Below are positions 47,321 to 60,144 of a stretch of DNA of 64,000 nt, piece after piece. A program made the translations under genes and the position numbers. The stretch's first letter is position 1. Each line of letters opens with the position of its first letter. The stretch spans positions 10,168,001-10,232,000 of the forward strand of contig NC_135782.1 of the NCBI RefSeq assembly GCF_028453695.1, in the 5' to 3' direction. The notes beneath the pieces were generated by a model. That model had not been told where the DNA came from. It made no database searches and saw only the letters and a list, made by a program, of their open reading frames with translations. This DNA is from Augochlora pura. Taxonomy: Eukaryota; Arthropoda; Insecta; Hymenoptera; Halictidae.

Positions 47321-49542
47321 CTGTATTATTTTGAAAATAGTTAATATCTTGAATCTTCGAAAGTCCCTTTTATTCGTCAGTTACTACAACAAATAGAAAT
47401 CGAACCTAAGCATTCAGACAATCATCGAATTCGCCTTTGCCGTTCACATGCACGATCTTACGGAAGATCGCACAGTGTGCGATGTTTCTAGCGCTAGTAC
47501 TACCTGACGTACTCGAGATTTCCTGCCGGCTAAAAATGGCGTCAAAGACGAATTAGGGACGGATTGATCCGCTCCATCGGCGGTCCCGCGTTGCATGCGG
47601 ACAGAGCGGAGCGTGACATTGTTAGGCACTTAGGCAAATGAATGTATCGAGGTGACAATTGGCGGAGGATCGGCTCAATGGGAGAAGATTGGAGATCGAA
47701 GGGTGGTAAAGGCTCAGATTTGCGGGTCTCGCGCCTACCATCGCGGGAGTCCATTAAAATAAGTGGCACACTGCGACGTTAATAATAGCCGGGCCAATTA
47801 CAGCGACGGCATCGGGGCGCCTCTTTGCCGCGGGGTCTCCCCCCTCACCCCCACCGGGGTAGGACTTTCAATTAGCTCCTCGGCGGACCATCTCCCCTGC
47901 CCCCTGCCCTCTGCCCCCCGTTCCTCGTCCCGTGGCCTCTTTTAGTCACCGGCGACTCTTCCCTCTAGTTCTTCTTCCCGCCCTCTCGACGTCGCGACGT
48001 AATCGGTCCCCCGGAAAAGTCATTACGAGGGGGGAAGGGGGGGGGGGCGTTTGCGAGCCGCGGTCAACCGCTCGGAATTTACCTCCGGCTCTTCTGGCTC
48101 CGTCGTGCTTTTGAAATATTAATAACTGCTCCGACCGACCGGGGAATGAAATTTTATTGGCCGACCGTCTCCGAGGATCAAGACGTTCCACGGGAATTAT
48201 TGCAAATTTTGACCATTACCCCGAGACGACGCGGCCTCTACGACGATCCTCCAGACTCTCCGCTGATCGATCGGCTAATGGCAGCGACCGGAATCACTGC
48301 CGTACCGTTCCCGATCATCGGATTCTTCTCGATCATTAGCTCGAGACACGGAATTTTTAAATATACCGGAACCATCCTGCCGGACCTATTCGCGAGGTAA
48401 TATTGAATTTTCAAGTAATCGTTTATTGGCAATTTTCATGTACCTGGACGGTTTTTACGAAATCGTTTGTGTAAATATGAACACTTTGATATTTCGACAA
48501 AAATTCCGCAAATCATAGAAATTTGTTCTATGAAATAGTATGTAAAAATGAATGATCGATATTATCAAAGTTATGAATATTATTGAAATATAGATAATAG
48601 CTTACAGCTATTTTTAACTTGTATGTCTCATAAACGACGTATTTAAATTTATAATAAAATGTATGTTTATCCAGTAAGATATATCAATATTTCTTATTCA
48701 AGAATAATCAAAGCAAATGAACAAAAAATTCAAAACTAAATAAAATAAAAGAATTAGAGAATTCAAAAAGAAAAAAAGAAAATATAATAAAATTTAGAAA
48801 CGTGCAAAATAAAAGAAATTTTATATGTCTTGTTCAATAAATATAATGTTAATTATACCTGAAACAATCTAATGACAAGTAATCGCGTCCGCTGTCCTTG
48901 TGTCATTATACCCGAAGCAAACCAATGGTAAATAATCACATAGTAATGACATAGTAATCATATTCACTATCCTTGCATCATTCTATATCAAAATCTATTC
49001 GATGTCACTTATCTGACGTCTGTTGTTAATTTATGAAATCATCATTATTCACGGACCAGCCGGCACCGTTCCCCAGCCCCGAAACGATTCGTTTCATACC
49101 AATTTACAGGCGCTTGTTAACACAAAAACTCCCAGCTCAATTCATCCGCCATAAATATGTATTCCGCGAGTTTCGCTGTTTCGCAGGCCAACAGGACTCC
49201 GGTTAACACCTTACTCAGCCCCGAAACAAAGTAAAGTGCGCAGGGGCACGGATGTGTCTCGCTTAGCATTTCAAATTAGTCCCAAGGGGGGCTGGGCGAA
49301 TCGGAAGATACGAGCAGGCAAACACGCGGGTGGAGGTCAGTAGTCGTATTAGAGGATCGACGATCGGCGGATACAAACAGGGGTGATCTCACGAAATGAT
49401 ACTCTGTGGTGTCGACTAGGGACGATTAGGTATCGAGCACAATCCGCGACAAAAATACGGTAACCTTTAAAATTGAATAATATTGAATTAGTTAACATTA
49501 GAATCAAGGTTTTATTTTTATACGAACTTGCGAAACACCGCT
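47321..49542. other. CpG-rich block then AT-rich DNA, no gene shown
   Basis: 47390-48420 is strongly CpG-rich with frames on both strands (47932-48114 plus, 47946-48191 minus, 48146-48400 plus) and no domain. 48420-49020 is AT-rich. 49020-49440 is GC-richer. Confidence 0.4.
48028..48047 (+). repeat. G-rich tract
   Basis: GAGGGGGGAA followed by eleven G residues; low complexity. Confidence 0.85.
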
Positions 49543-49546
49543 TTAA

Positions 49547-49789
49547 CCCCTTGCCGTACCATTTTCATTACTATTACTATGATTACAATTTCTTCGATCG
49601 CACTAATTTCTTAAAAAAAAGGGGAATTTTATATTTATTATGTGCTGACATCTACTCGAATGGTTAAATATTGATGACGAGAGAATAAAATCTGATTCCT
49701 ACTTAATGGAATGGATAAACATTCGTACCCAACAACTTATTATTATAAATTTCCGGCACTAATCTGACTCGTTAAAGTACGGCAAGGGG
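49547..49789. mobile_element. piggyBac-like MITE (243 bp)
   Basis: Perfect 13-bp inverted termini CCCCTTGCCGTAC, with TTAA on both sides (49543-49546, 49790-49793). The interior is AT-rich and non-coding. A distinct family from 7921 and 33431. Confidence 0.88.
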
Positions 49790-49793
49790 TTAA

Positions 49794-52700
49794 ATATACA
49801 CAAATGTAAGGAACTTGGTTAACGGAATAATATTAACTTTTATCTAACAAAGATATACACAAAACGTCTGTTCCCACGTGGCGTCACCGAAGAAGTGTGG
49901 CCACCTCGTTCCGTTGTCCCTCGCCCGATCGATAATCCCAATCATTCATTTGTTTCACGCACGAACCATGCATTCATGTTCGTCTTATTACTATACATTC
50001 ATACAACCGCACACTCCTTCTTATATACCACACACTCTCATCCATACTATACACTTACACAAATGAAATGGAATTGAATTGAAGAAAAATCGAAGAAAAA
50101 TTAAAGAAAAAAGAACTTTGAAGGGAATAATTGCATAATAGCACATTCATATAAATAGCTGCACGCGAGTAGACCAGGGACGAAACGTGATGTCCAGAGC
50201 CCACCACAGTACGAAAGAAGACTCTTTTCAGGCTCCGCTAGGAAGCGACCCTAAGCATCGTCTCGTTCGATAATCAATCATCGGCGACCGTAGCGTCGAT
50301 GACGAGACCGCGAACTTGTGATACGTGTTAGACACCTCGGCACCGGATACGAAGAAACTGTACCGGATGAGCCGGTTCGATGGCCGTCGGTCCTCCATCG
50401 CGGCAACTTCCATTTTCGCTCGGACCGGCCCGGTCCGGCCGACTCGCAAAACTTGTCCGATATTAATAAAGTTCTGGGCGCCGCGGGAGTCCGACAGTAT
50501 CCCGGCTTTTTCTGGTCTCTAAGCGGAGGACTCTTAAAAGTTGCGCCGCGGCGGCGGTGGCGGTGGCGGTGGCGGCGTCGGCGGCCCCGGGAAATGAAAT
50601 TCCTACGGATTCGCGGCGGCTAAGAGCGGCTAAGCATCGGTAGCTAAGGGAACTCGTTAATGGCGGTATCTAAAAAACTTTCTGAGCGACCCGAAGAAAA
50701 TGTTAACGGAAAGGGAAGCCCCGTAACCGACGTTAATGAACTCTAAGCCGACGCGGTGGACGCGTTGCGTACGCCGATCCCGCGGATTCGTTCCACGGGA
50801 CCTGCTACTCCGAGGCGGTTCGTTGTCATTCTTTTTCTCTGTTCTCGCGAACGAGCCCGCGACCGAGCGGCCGCCGCGAAACTTTCCGACTGCCGGGACG
50901 ACGCTCTTTGCGGAGACAATCACTCGGAACTAGGCACGCTTCGCGTGAATATTTAAATGATACGATGATCCATTTTGTTAGCACAGGGTTCTCCGAATAT
51001 CGCGGAATTCTTTTGTTCTTTGCTCCTCGATGGAGGCCTTGTTGGGCATGAGAATTTCACTCTTAGGTGTCGCGTAAATTTCTATCAGTTGGAGATAAGA
51101 TTGATTTTGATTTAACGCTGGTACTATAAAACTAGTCAAAATAACTGATTTTAGATCTTTTTTTACAGTTTCCTGTATTATAGAAATGTTCCTGCGAGAG
51201 ATTTTTCGATAAAGGAAGTTTCTTTATTCTTTACTCTTTTATTCGCGCATTAGAATGAAATTGTAAAATTATAATTAAATTATATTATTATTATAATAAG
51301 ATTGTAGAATTTAAATAAATTCTGTCTCGTTATTTTTATAAAAGTATTCTAGTGTTAATGTGTTTAGCTCTGTCATTTTGGTAAACAAATAAATTATATA
51401 ATTATAATAGAGTATATAATAAATATTATATTATATTTTTAATTTATTTATATTTATTACATTTCATTTATGAACACAAGTATTACGTGCAAAATCGAAG
51501 GTCCTCGAGGATTAACACATCTGGCGACAGTTTTATAATAGTTCCCTTAAAATTGAAGATGAACAGTAATTTCCTTAAAAAATTGCTGCAGTAATCTCAT
51601 CTATAATCCATCAAATTACTTATATTCATATAATGTAACATGTTCTATTGAAATTATGATTTAAATGAAAATTCCCTTCTCAATTATGAGGAACAAGAAT
51701 TAAATAAAATTCGATTCCTTCTTTTATCAATTTTAATAAAGCGTAAAGAAAATAAATAAATAAACAGTTTACTTGGTTTTGTAATCGAATGATACAGAAT
51801 CGTAACACAAATTCTACGAACAAGAAAATTTACACCTTAACATTATAAATTTAATACTTAAAAGAACATTTAAAAATACTGCCAAACTAGAAATAATTTG
51901 AAAACGGAACTATAGGAAAAGTGGAATCCCCCATAAACCCTAATACGTCCGCGGGAGAATGCTGAATCCTGAAAGGAAATATACTAATTGGAGATCTGTG
52001 TACCCGGTTGTTCGCGTAAGGGTGAAACTGAGGCAGATGTTTAGGTGTTTGATCTTAGATACAGCGCCCGTGTATATTCATCGCCGTGCCGTGTATATTA
52101 CCGTGGCTCATCATTATCGTTGTCCTGTATACACTCGAATTGATTGCCTTGTTTCGTGGGCAAACGTCGACGTGGACACATCGCGGCTTGTCAGACGCCA
52201 GGGAATATTGCGGAGCGGGGCGATCTACGATCGAGCAGGAGAGGCAGTTTTTCGGAATTGAATTGGACCGTTGCTGGTTGGTAGCAAAGTCAATGCAGTC
52301 GGAGCGGAGAGCGCAACACAGAAACCGACCGCGGTTTCGTGCATCACAGAGAGTCAGCGTAAGGGATGTTTGCGGGCAATAGTTTGCGGGAATCGTGGCA
52401 ATTACTGATTATACGGCGAATCGGCAGTAGACAGCCGAATACCGGAGCCAACGGCAGAGCGTTTTCGGGCTCTCCCGCAGCTTGAGACGGGAGAATGATC
52501 GAGCATGGCTGCAGTTGCGCCCCTGCAACCGACACGGCGTTGCACCTGCCAATCGTTGCATCTATTGTTGTGTCCCCCGTGTTCGGCCTCGGTGTCGGCG
52601 CATACTAATACCGGCTATTCGCGAAAATTACCGGTAGGATGCGATTTTGATGGAGATCGATGACCCGGTTGCGCACCGCGATTCGACGGAACAGGTGAAT

Positions 52701-54513
52701 CCGATGGAAAAATTGTTGGTTCGAACGCCACGATCCCCTATCTCCCTAACATTCGTCATTTTGATTTTTTTGAACCGTCAGGCTGTATAATATCGCTCGC
52801 GAAGAAACTTATTTCACGTATGTTGACGAGACGTCGAATCATTTCGATACGATGCTGTTGAATTTTTGACGTAAATTGTGCTCCGTTCTTTGCTGTTCAG
52901 GGAAGACACGACATTATGGAGTTAAGAAATAACTATAATTTGGAAATTTATTTTATAGTTAATTACGAAATAGGAGAATCAGTCTTTCTAACAGAATATA
53001 AAAGTTTCATCGTTGTTTTTCATATTCAAAAATAAATTCCATTAAAGATATTCAGAGCGTGCTTCCGTTTGGGTCCATTCCACTTCTATAAATTCAAACG
53101 ACTCTGCGAAGTTGAAAAAGTTTGCTATTTGCAATGACTTCTTGGTAGTTGATCAGCGATTTCTCTTCACGGTTTTATTCAAATGCAGACAAGCAACTTC
53201 ATACCGTCACGCTGTTTCTTGAAAAGTATCTTTGCAAATACTATAGATCAGTACTCGTTGTAAGACATTTTTTTAAACGAGATCGCAAGACAATTCTTCG
53301 GTATCATTTCCAGCGATCCTCTCGCATTGTGTATCAACGTATTACCACCGATGTATCGAAATCGGCAAGCTGTTATAACAGCAACAATGGTAATTGGGAT
53401 TACGAGTTAGAAAATTTTCCGATTGTTCGCTGCCGAGTACACGGCTAAAGAAATAACGAGCGAACGAGAAACATGAAACTTGCAAAAACGAACGAAACTT
53501 CCGACGAGGCAACGAATAGAGGTCGACGCGGATAGAGTAGGCGAAATGCGTGCACTGATTCACAAATCACGGATCCAAGATGCGAGATAGATCGTTAAAT
53601 GATTCAAATAAATTTCGGAACGATGGTTCGTGATTTATAGCGGGGCAACGGTTATCGGTGATACCGAGCGCAAGAAATCAAGCCGGCCCTTGACCAAAAC
53701 ACCGCAAATAGCCATCAGGTTTTTCCTTGATTTACGGAAATGGAATATTCATGGTGTATGAATTTGGCAATATCCGTCATTGCGACTCTATCAGTGCGTC
53801 CCACCGATATTCGCTCGATATATTACCAGCAGCGACGTTATCGGGCCGTCGGAGAGCACCGTGACAACGCATCGCACTGTCGGGACCAATCTCGCATCGA
53901 GGAAACTGTATAAACGGTTCACGGGCCTTCTATGAAGTCTTTGTCCTTACGGTCGATTTTCGATCCGCCGCGAAGCTCTGTTCCTTATTTAGCAGGGATC
54001 GAAAGGGCTCTGGAAATAACCGTATCAAACTGTTCTGTGAAATGGATATACACATCGTTGATAATACATAAACGTCCTCAAATTCTTTTAACATTTTCAC
54101 TAATTGAAATTTCACTTATCGATTTTTATTATAAATATGTAAGATGGTGTTGTTGCTGCCTGATGTTGGAAAAAGATGTGGACAATATTTTTGTTCGAAG
54201 TCATTTCAACCCTCTACGGTCGTACGTCTACCTCCTTCGTCACAGCTGTTTATTCTATTATTTTTAAAATTAAAACATGTTATTAAAGAATTTATAAATT
54301 TTGTTCTGCACTTAGGGTTTCATATTAAGTATTACTGTTCAATAAAAATTAATTCCAACCAGCACGAAATCTACGTAATAAACTTAATATAACCGCAACA
54401 GGTTAAGTCCTCATCACAGGCTCAAATTCCAAGTAATAACAAGATCTAAGAAAATTAACAAAAAAAGCTAACTCTGAAAAAATGAAGGTCGTTTACTCTA
54501 CTTTTAAAAAAGT
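49794..54513. other. CpG-rich blocks in AT-rich DNA, no gene demonstrated
   Basis: 49870-50950, 51940-52760 and 53400-54030 are CpG-rich; 50950-51940 and 54050-54510 are AT-rich. A frame from 52059, just after an acceptor-like TTTGATCTTAG, encodes a hydrophobic stretch (VPCILPWLIIIVVLYTLELI) and then a polar region to 52382. It could be an exon of a membrane protein, but I find no donor or partner exon, so it is not called as a gene. Confidence 0.4.
50544..50591 (+). repeat. (GGCGGT)n microsatellite
   Basis: GGC/GGT triplets including four consecutive GGTGGC-type hexamers inside a CpG-rich block. Confidence 0.88.
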
Positions 54514-54515
54514 TA

Positions 54516-54718
54516 TTAGGTCGTTCGGAAAGTCGTTTCGTCTTTTTTCTTGGTGAAAATGAAACACAATAGATTATTAAACAAAAACTATTGCAAAGAA
54601 TCGAACAAAATTTTTAGCAAACAAGACTTACTATATCAGTTGTCCAAATATATAATGATTATGCAGCTTAAACGTGAAGTTGGCTGTGAAAAAATTAAGT
54701 CTTTTAAAATCAACCCAA
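54516..54718 (+). mobile_element. Probable mariner-derived remnant (203 bp)
   Basis: TA at 54514-54515 precedes TTAGGTCGTTCGGAAAGTCG, a typical mariner-type terminus. The right end is degenerate: reverse-complemented it reads TTGGGTTGATTTT after TA (54719-54720), and similar ends (CAACCCAATA) repeat downstream to about 54760. AAACGTGAAGTTGGCTGTG near the right side also looks mariner-like. No transposase motif remains. Confidence 0.55.
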
Positions 54719-54764
54719 TATACAACAACCCAACCCAATATAACAACCCAATATATTGTAGTAA

Positions 54765-55252
54765 AGGGCGTCTATGTATTTCTCTTAGAGAAAGAATGAG
54801 AGGCGAGTGTTACGTATCGACCGAACTGCTCGAAAACTGAACCGAAACGTTGGTGGATTTTGTTGGCAGTTCCACCGGGACATCGTCCCCGGTTCCTGAC
54901 GACACGTTCGCGGAGCAACGCGGTCTGTTGCATTCGAAAAAAAGCCTTTGGCTTCCGTCGTTCCGTGTCATTCCTTGGCCCCCGAGGTGGATGAGCCGTC
55001 TCGCGGAGCAGACTATCGTCAAATAGTGCCGACACGAGTGGCCCTAACCAGCTTCCAGCTCTGTTCCCGCGTGCTCTCCGCGTCGCCCCTTGACCCGCCA
55101 CGTGAACTCGAGGGACGCGGCATAAGTTGCGGAAGCTCGTAGACTTCGTCGCCGGGCGAACGAAGTTTAAGGTGGATACCCAAGCGCGCCCGGTACTACC
55201 TACGCGAACCTCCCGTAAACCCTCTGTGTGCATCCCCGATTACATGCTCGAC

Positions 55253-55314
<62 letters not shown>

Positions 55315-58204
55315 CCGAAGGGCTCCGGAGGTGTACGAGGGACGAGAATGAAAAACGGCAAAGGAAAGAGGCGAAGAAATAGGGAAATGCGCCGGCCATT
55401 CGGCGAACGATGACAAAATTGCTCGGGGTCGTTTCTCAAAGCGTTCAAACACGGGCCAGATAGAAAAACGGGCCACCGGAACGGTAAAATTCTGGCTAAT
55501 GTGCTCGGCTCTAGTTTGTCGAGCTTTCCATCGCGCGAACCTTCTCCCAAGTGTGTACTCTCCGCCCCGACTATCCGACCCCCGCGATCATAAATTCTGC
55601 CACTCGTAAAGCTGACTAAAGCTATGAACACTTAGGCCAAGGAGACGTCTAAACTTATTTGCGCGGCGGGCGAATTTGTTTGCACGGTCGGCTGTGGAAC
55701 AATTTATCCTGGTTGTAATTGGCTAATCGATGTTTCACGTTTTAAAAAGACTTTTATGCTCATCAATCGATAAATCTTCCAAGTTGTTAATTTAGAGAAT
55801 TATACATACGGGGACATAGCTGCAAAGATAACGTTTAGAACTTCTAAGTGTAACCAATTTATTCTAAGTTTATAGTAGAGCACTAACAATCTGGTTTCAA
55901 TTAATATTCCACTGTACGTATATCAGTAAGCGTGTTTTCATTTTTTTAGTAGATTTTAAGAATGGATTAATTCGTGTATAAATACAGAAAAATTTGTAAT
56001 AATGGGAATTTTCGAGGGTTTTAAATGAATTATTAAAAGTTACAAACGTGGTACTAAACTAGTTATGCGAATTTTAAGAAACAGAGACACAGAGTATAAC
56101 TTAAACAATTTTACAGACGATTGCTCTTATTTGGTAACGATAGTGACCCTTTGTACATTTTCAATTCTAAATTTTGAGAAACAATGAAAAGAAAATGTAT
56201 TATTATATATTTAATATAGTTTTATATATTTAAATGTTAAATATATACCTGTCTTATTGTATTCATAAATAACATATATCAAAAAGAATGAGACAGAGTA
56301 TAGTACACGAAGACAGGATAAAAAATGTTGAAGCTGAAATTAAAACTCAGTACAAACGACATTTTTGTACAAATAAAAACCAAGAGAAATTAAAAAATCT
56401 AATTTCATATATGTATATTACCTTCCGTATTTTCACAGTACTCAAAAGATTCACAGTATTTAAAAGAAATAATCAAATATTTAATTGAAATAAAATATTA
56501 AAATAATTGTCAATTGACAAAAAGCTATCGAAGTTATTCTCACCCCAAAAATCATTCAACCGATTGACGCATCCAGCAAATAACAATGATCGATGAATTG
56601 TTCGCGTATATAATCGTCGCTGACCATCAACTTAAAATATGGAACCCAATTTCGCGGAGGATGCGTTCAGGGTTCAATACACGTGGACAAATAGTTAAAC
56701 ACCGTGCACTCCGGTTCAACAATGTCCAATCAGCGGCGCCGATTTTCGTCTTTACCTCGCGTCATCCAATCAAGCTATCAAACACGCTCTACACTGTTTG
56801 TCCTACATATGTCGCGCGCTATCTACGGCGGTGTAATTTTTCGGCGGAACAATAGTTCGCGTTCGATCCTCGGCGAGTGCCTGCGCAGACGATGTACAAT
56901 CGAAGACGAAATTAGGCGAACAAGCAATAGAAGTGGCTTGAAACGTTACTAAAATGCTAATAACATCGCTAATTTTCTCATAGAATTTAATCTTAGTAGC
57001 GTTATTGGATCAAGTATTGCAGAAAGAATATCATAGTGTTCAGATTCATAGAAAGTGCAATTGCAATTGCATCAATGTATTTCTACGAAGTAATTGAATA
57101 CTTCAAAATTAAAATTATAGTGTGAAATTAAGGTTGTAGTTGGTAAAAACGGTACATACGCCAAAATGTTATATTAGGAAAATAAATTTCAACGTTTCCA
57201 CTCAGACATTATTTTATGATAAATAGTACAGTAATTAAGATCTAATTCTTTTAAGAGAAGATGCCCTTTGTTTCTATGCTTATATTTTTTATAACGTTTA
57301 GGGAATTGGTTATGTGCTCCTGTATATACGTGAGATAAAATCATGAAAATAATATACCTTAGTATACCTAATTTATTACAAACTATTCGACATATCGCTT
57401 CAGAAATAAAACAAAGTACAAGAATAAAGAAAACATTAAAATCTCTCGAATAAACTTTCTGTACTTTTCTCGTCCGTCGATAAAATTCCATCTTCGCTGC
57501 ACTCGTTCACGCATACGCGCTCTTTCCCCATCGAACGCCACAATTATTTTCTACGCGCAATCGAAACAGAATTATAGACTGGGCACGTGAAACGGTAATG
57601 TTAATTTGATAAAACCCTCTTTGACACCGAGTTCCACTACCAGTTTACATAATTTTGTCCTGAACTGTATCTACATGCACAGTCCGATGCAAATGCAGTA
57701 CCACGGGCAATGCTCGCGCCGTTGAATCGGCCCCATTTCAATAGAAAACCGTACATCATTGATACGCACGCGTTGTAACAATAAGTTACACGATTCTTTG
57801 TGCATGTGCCGCGCGTGCACGGTCGATAATCGAAACTTCTCTCGAGCCACTTGTGCCGCCTCAGACGAGGGAACTCGAATTGATCTAGCTTTCCGTATTG
57901 CTGCTCGGAAACACACTCTGGCGAACTCGGTCTCCAGGAGGAATCTATGATCTCTCCGGCGACGACAATGCCAATCGGAATTTCGAAGCGCAGAGATGTT
58001 TCGTTTCACCGTTCGCTTAACATAACATATTCCCAATCTTATATTTCGCGGAGGAAACTGGGCGTGTTGCCTTTGGGACACCGTCGTCTAGAATCCTTGG
58101 ACAGTGATCGAAAGAGACCATTCTCATTTTGCAATATTTAAGATTCGCCTGAAGACTTTAATGGAACCACTGCAGTCAGTTAAAAGTAATCTTTCAATTA
58201 GATA
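54765..58204. other. CpG-rich and AT-rich alternation, no gene shown
   Basis: 54840-55690 is CpG-rich with frames on both strands (54772-55233 minus; 55127-55351 plus and 55200-55631 minus shaped by the GA run). 55700-56580 is AT-rich. 56580-56950 and 57480-58160 are GC-richer with chance frames (57671-58081 minus). Nothing is recognisable. Confidence 0.4.
55256..55314 (+). repeat. Long (GA)n microsatellite
   Basis: About 29 GA dinucleotides with one GGGA interruption near the end. GA tracts are GAGA-factor sites in insects when in promoters; that role is not shown here. Confidence 0.95.
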
Positions 58205-58208
58205 TTAA

Positions 58209-58507
58209 CCCTTTGGCTACGGCAGACTTCGCCACGGCCGTAGTTTTTCGTTAGACATGCATTTCCGAGGAAGTATATTAATATATTCAAAATATTGAAT
58301 TCTATTACATTAAACTAATATTACTTGAAGTGAACAATAATTTTAAGCCTCTTTTTACAATATATAACATAAATATTACACAATATATAATTAATCAGAT
58401 TTAATAATAAACGGGGGCGAAATTTGATCTTGACGCCTATTGGCGTTTACAGTACCGGGAAGCCAATACGTTTCGGACGCCAATAGGCGCCAACAGTAGT
58501 CAAAGGG
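58209..58507. mobile_element. piggyBac-like MITE (299 bp) with inner hairpin
   Basis: Left end CCCTTTGGCTACGG; reverse complement of the right end CCCTTTGACTACTG. TTAA on both sides (58205-58208, 58508-58511). Near the right side GCCTATTGGCG (58435) and CGCCAATAGGC (58478) form an 11-bp perfect stem. No coding capacity. Confidence 0.88.
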
Positions 58508-58680
58508 TTAATTCAATTATAGTAGGTAAGCAACAGGATCAAATAAGTATTCTATAAATTCTGAGAGGTGAAATAAATATTCTGGTTTATTTATGATAAA
58601 AATAAGAATGATTCTTTTTCATTAGATCTTTAGACTGTCAATGGTTTCTGTATTCTCTTGCCATCTGATCTTAATTCAAT

Positions 58681-58960
58681 CATGGCAGAAAAACTGAACC
58701 AAATAGGTATCATATAGACCTTTTAACAAGGTCCTAATAGATCCTTACAGAGACAGTAAACGTTCTGGTGTAACTTCAAAGGTTCTAATTATAATTGAAC
58801 AATGATAGACAAGCAGGATGAAATAGGTATCGTATAGATCCTTTAACAGAATTATAATAGATCCTTACAGTGGAAGTAAATGTTCTGGTGTAACTTCAAA
58901 GGTTCCAATTATAATTGAACAATGATAGACAAGCAGAATCAAATAAGTGCCCCAATAGAT
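58681..58960 (+). repeat. Tandem repeat with exact 120-bp period
   Basis: AATAGGTATC (58702, 58822) and, in the third unit, AATAAGTGCC (58942) are spaced by exactly 120. Two units share GATCCTTACAG, TTCTGGTGTAACTTCAAAGG and TTATAATTGAACAATGATAG. Diverged relatives of the unit extend over about 58520-59190. Confidence 0.9.
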
Positions 58961-59206
58961 CTTTATAGTCGAAGTGGACGTCCTAATTTAGTTACAAGAA
59001 CAATCAGAATGATCTTTTTCTTTTAGACTTTAACAGTTTTAATTTTTATTACATTCGCCTGTAGACGCGACTCGTTTCAATCATGGTAGACAAGCGCGAC
59101 TATAAAAATAGTTCAGTAGGTCCTTATAGTCACAGATGTCCTAATTTAGCTACCAGAAAAGCCAGATAGATTCTAATAGATTCTCATAACGAACTATTCC
59201 AACTTA

Positions 59207-60144
59207 CTACTGTGATCAAAAAGTAAGGTGAATTTGTTTATAAAATGTAAATTCTTGATTTATTCTTACAAATCAATTTCATCCCCTTCAAAGTAATCCC
59301 TGTCGGATAAGACGTACTTTTGCCAACGCTTTTTCCAGTCCTCGAAACAGTCGGAATAGTCTTTTTCCGGTATAGTCTTCAAGACCATCTTCGATTCGGT
59401 TTTTATCTCCTGAATCGTGTCAAAACGGCGTCCCCGCATTGGCTTTTTGAGTTTGCTGAATAGCCAGAAGTCGCACGAAGCCAAATCAGGCGAATACGAT
59501 GGTTGCGGAACGATACGAGTCGAGTTTTTGGCAAAAAAAGTCGCGAAGAACCAATGCAGTATGACATGGTGCATTATCGTGATGAAGGAACCAGGAGTTG
59601 TTCGCCCGTAATTCCGGCCGTTTCAGACGAATAGCTTCACGCAAACGACGCATAACGCTCAAATAATATTCTTAATTGTCTCTAATTGTCAATCGACGAT
59701 TTTCAAGCAGCAAATCTTTGATTTTTTTGGACGTTGGCCTCGTTGGTAGACGTTGATGGTCGTTCAGAGCGCGGTTCGTCTTCAACGCGTTTTCGGCCCG
59801 CTTTCAACTCGTTCTACCACTTATAAACGTTTTTTTGTACCATAGTTTGATCACCAAAGGCCTTCCGCAACATTTTCAACGTGTCCGCACAAGAATATTC
59901 GTTCCGCAAACAAAATTTGATGCAAATTCTTTGCACAAGAAAATCACCCATTGTAAAAATCGAAAAATTCACTTTTGGTTGTTTACAAAAACACGTGTAA
60001 CTCGGAGATAATTAAACCTTTTGACAAACAGACGCTTGGCAAATGTTATAGACAGTCTTACCAACCAAGGAACAAAAATTTACCTGCCTCTTAAAGCCCG
60101 GGAGTTTTAAACGACAATTTCACCTTACTTTTTGATCACAGTAG
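59207..60144 (-). mobile_element. Mariner copy B, internally deleted (938 bp)
   Basis: TA flanks at 59205-59206 and 60145-60146. Both termini read CTACTGTGATCAAAAAGTAA (right one reverse-complemented), a perfect match over at least 20 bases. The element is shorter than the usual 1.3 kb because the middle of the transposase gene is deleted. The transcription-side untranslated DNA matches copy A from GACTGTCTATAACATTTG to GTTTTTGTAAACAAC. Confidence 0.93.
59266..59951 (-). pseudogene. Mariner transposase, stops, frameshift and deletion
   Basis: The start ATG is at 59951-59949, opening MGDFLVQRICIKF. The DNA-binding part continues to VYKW, where a TAG stop (59814-59816) replaces the usual tyrosine before NEL, followed by PRSERPSTS. 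After about RRLTIRD the central part with the first catalytic aspartate is missing, and the sequence resumes at HHDNAPCHT. A run of seven A's (59533-59539), where copy A has six T's on its coding strand, shifts frame just before the block YSPDLASCDFWLF. The final frame to 59266 carries the third catalytic aspartate. With a stop, a deletion and a frameshift, it is inactive. Confidence 0.93.

Noticed and set aside
52640..52735. tRNA-like T-loop string GGTTCGAACGCC
   Set aside because: No matching acceptor stem, D arm or anticodon arm around it.
55127..55631. Frames spanning the GA run
   Set aside because: Alternating RE or LS residues come from the GA/TC microsatellite.
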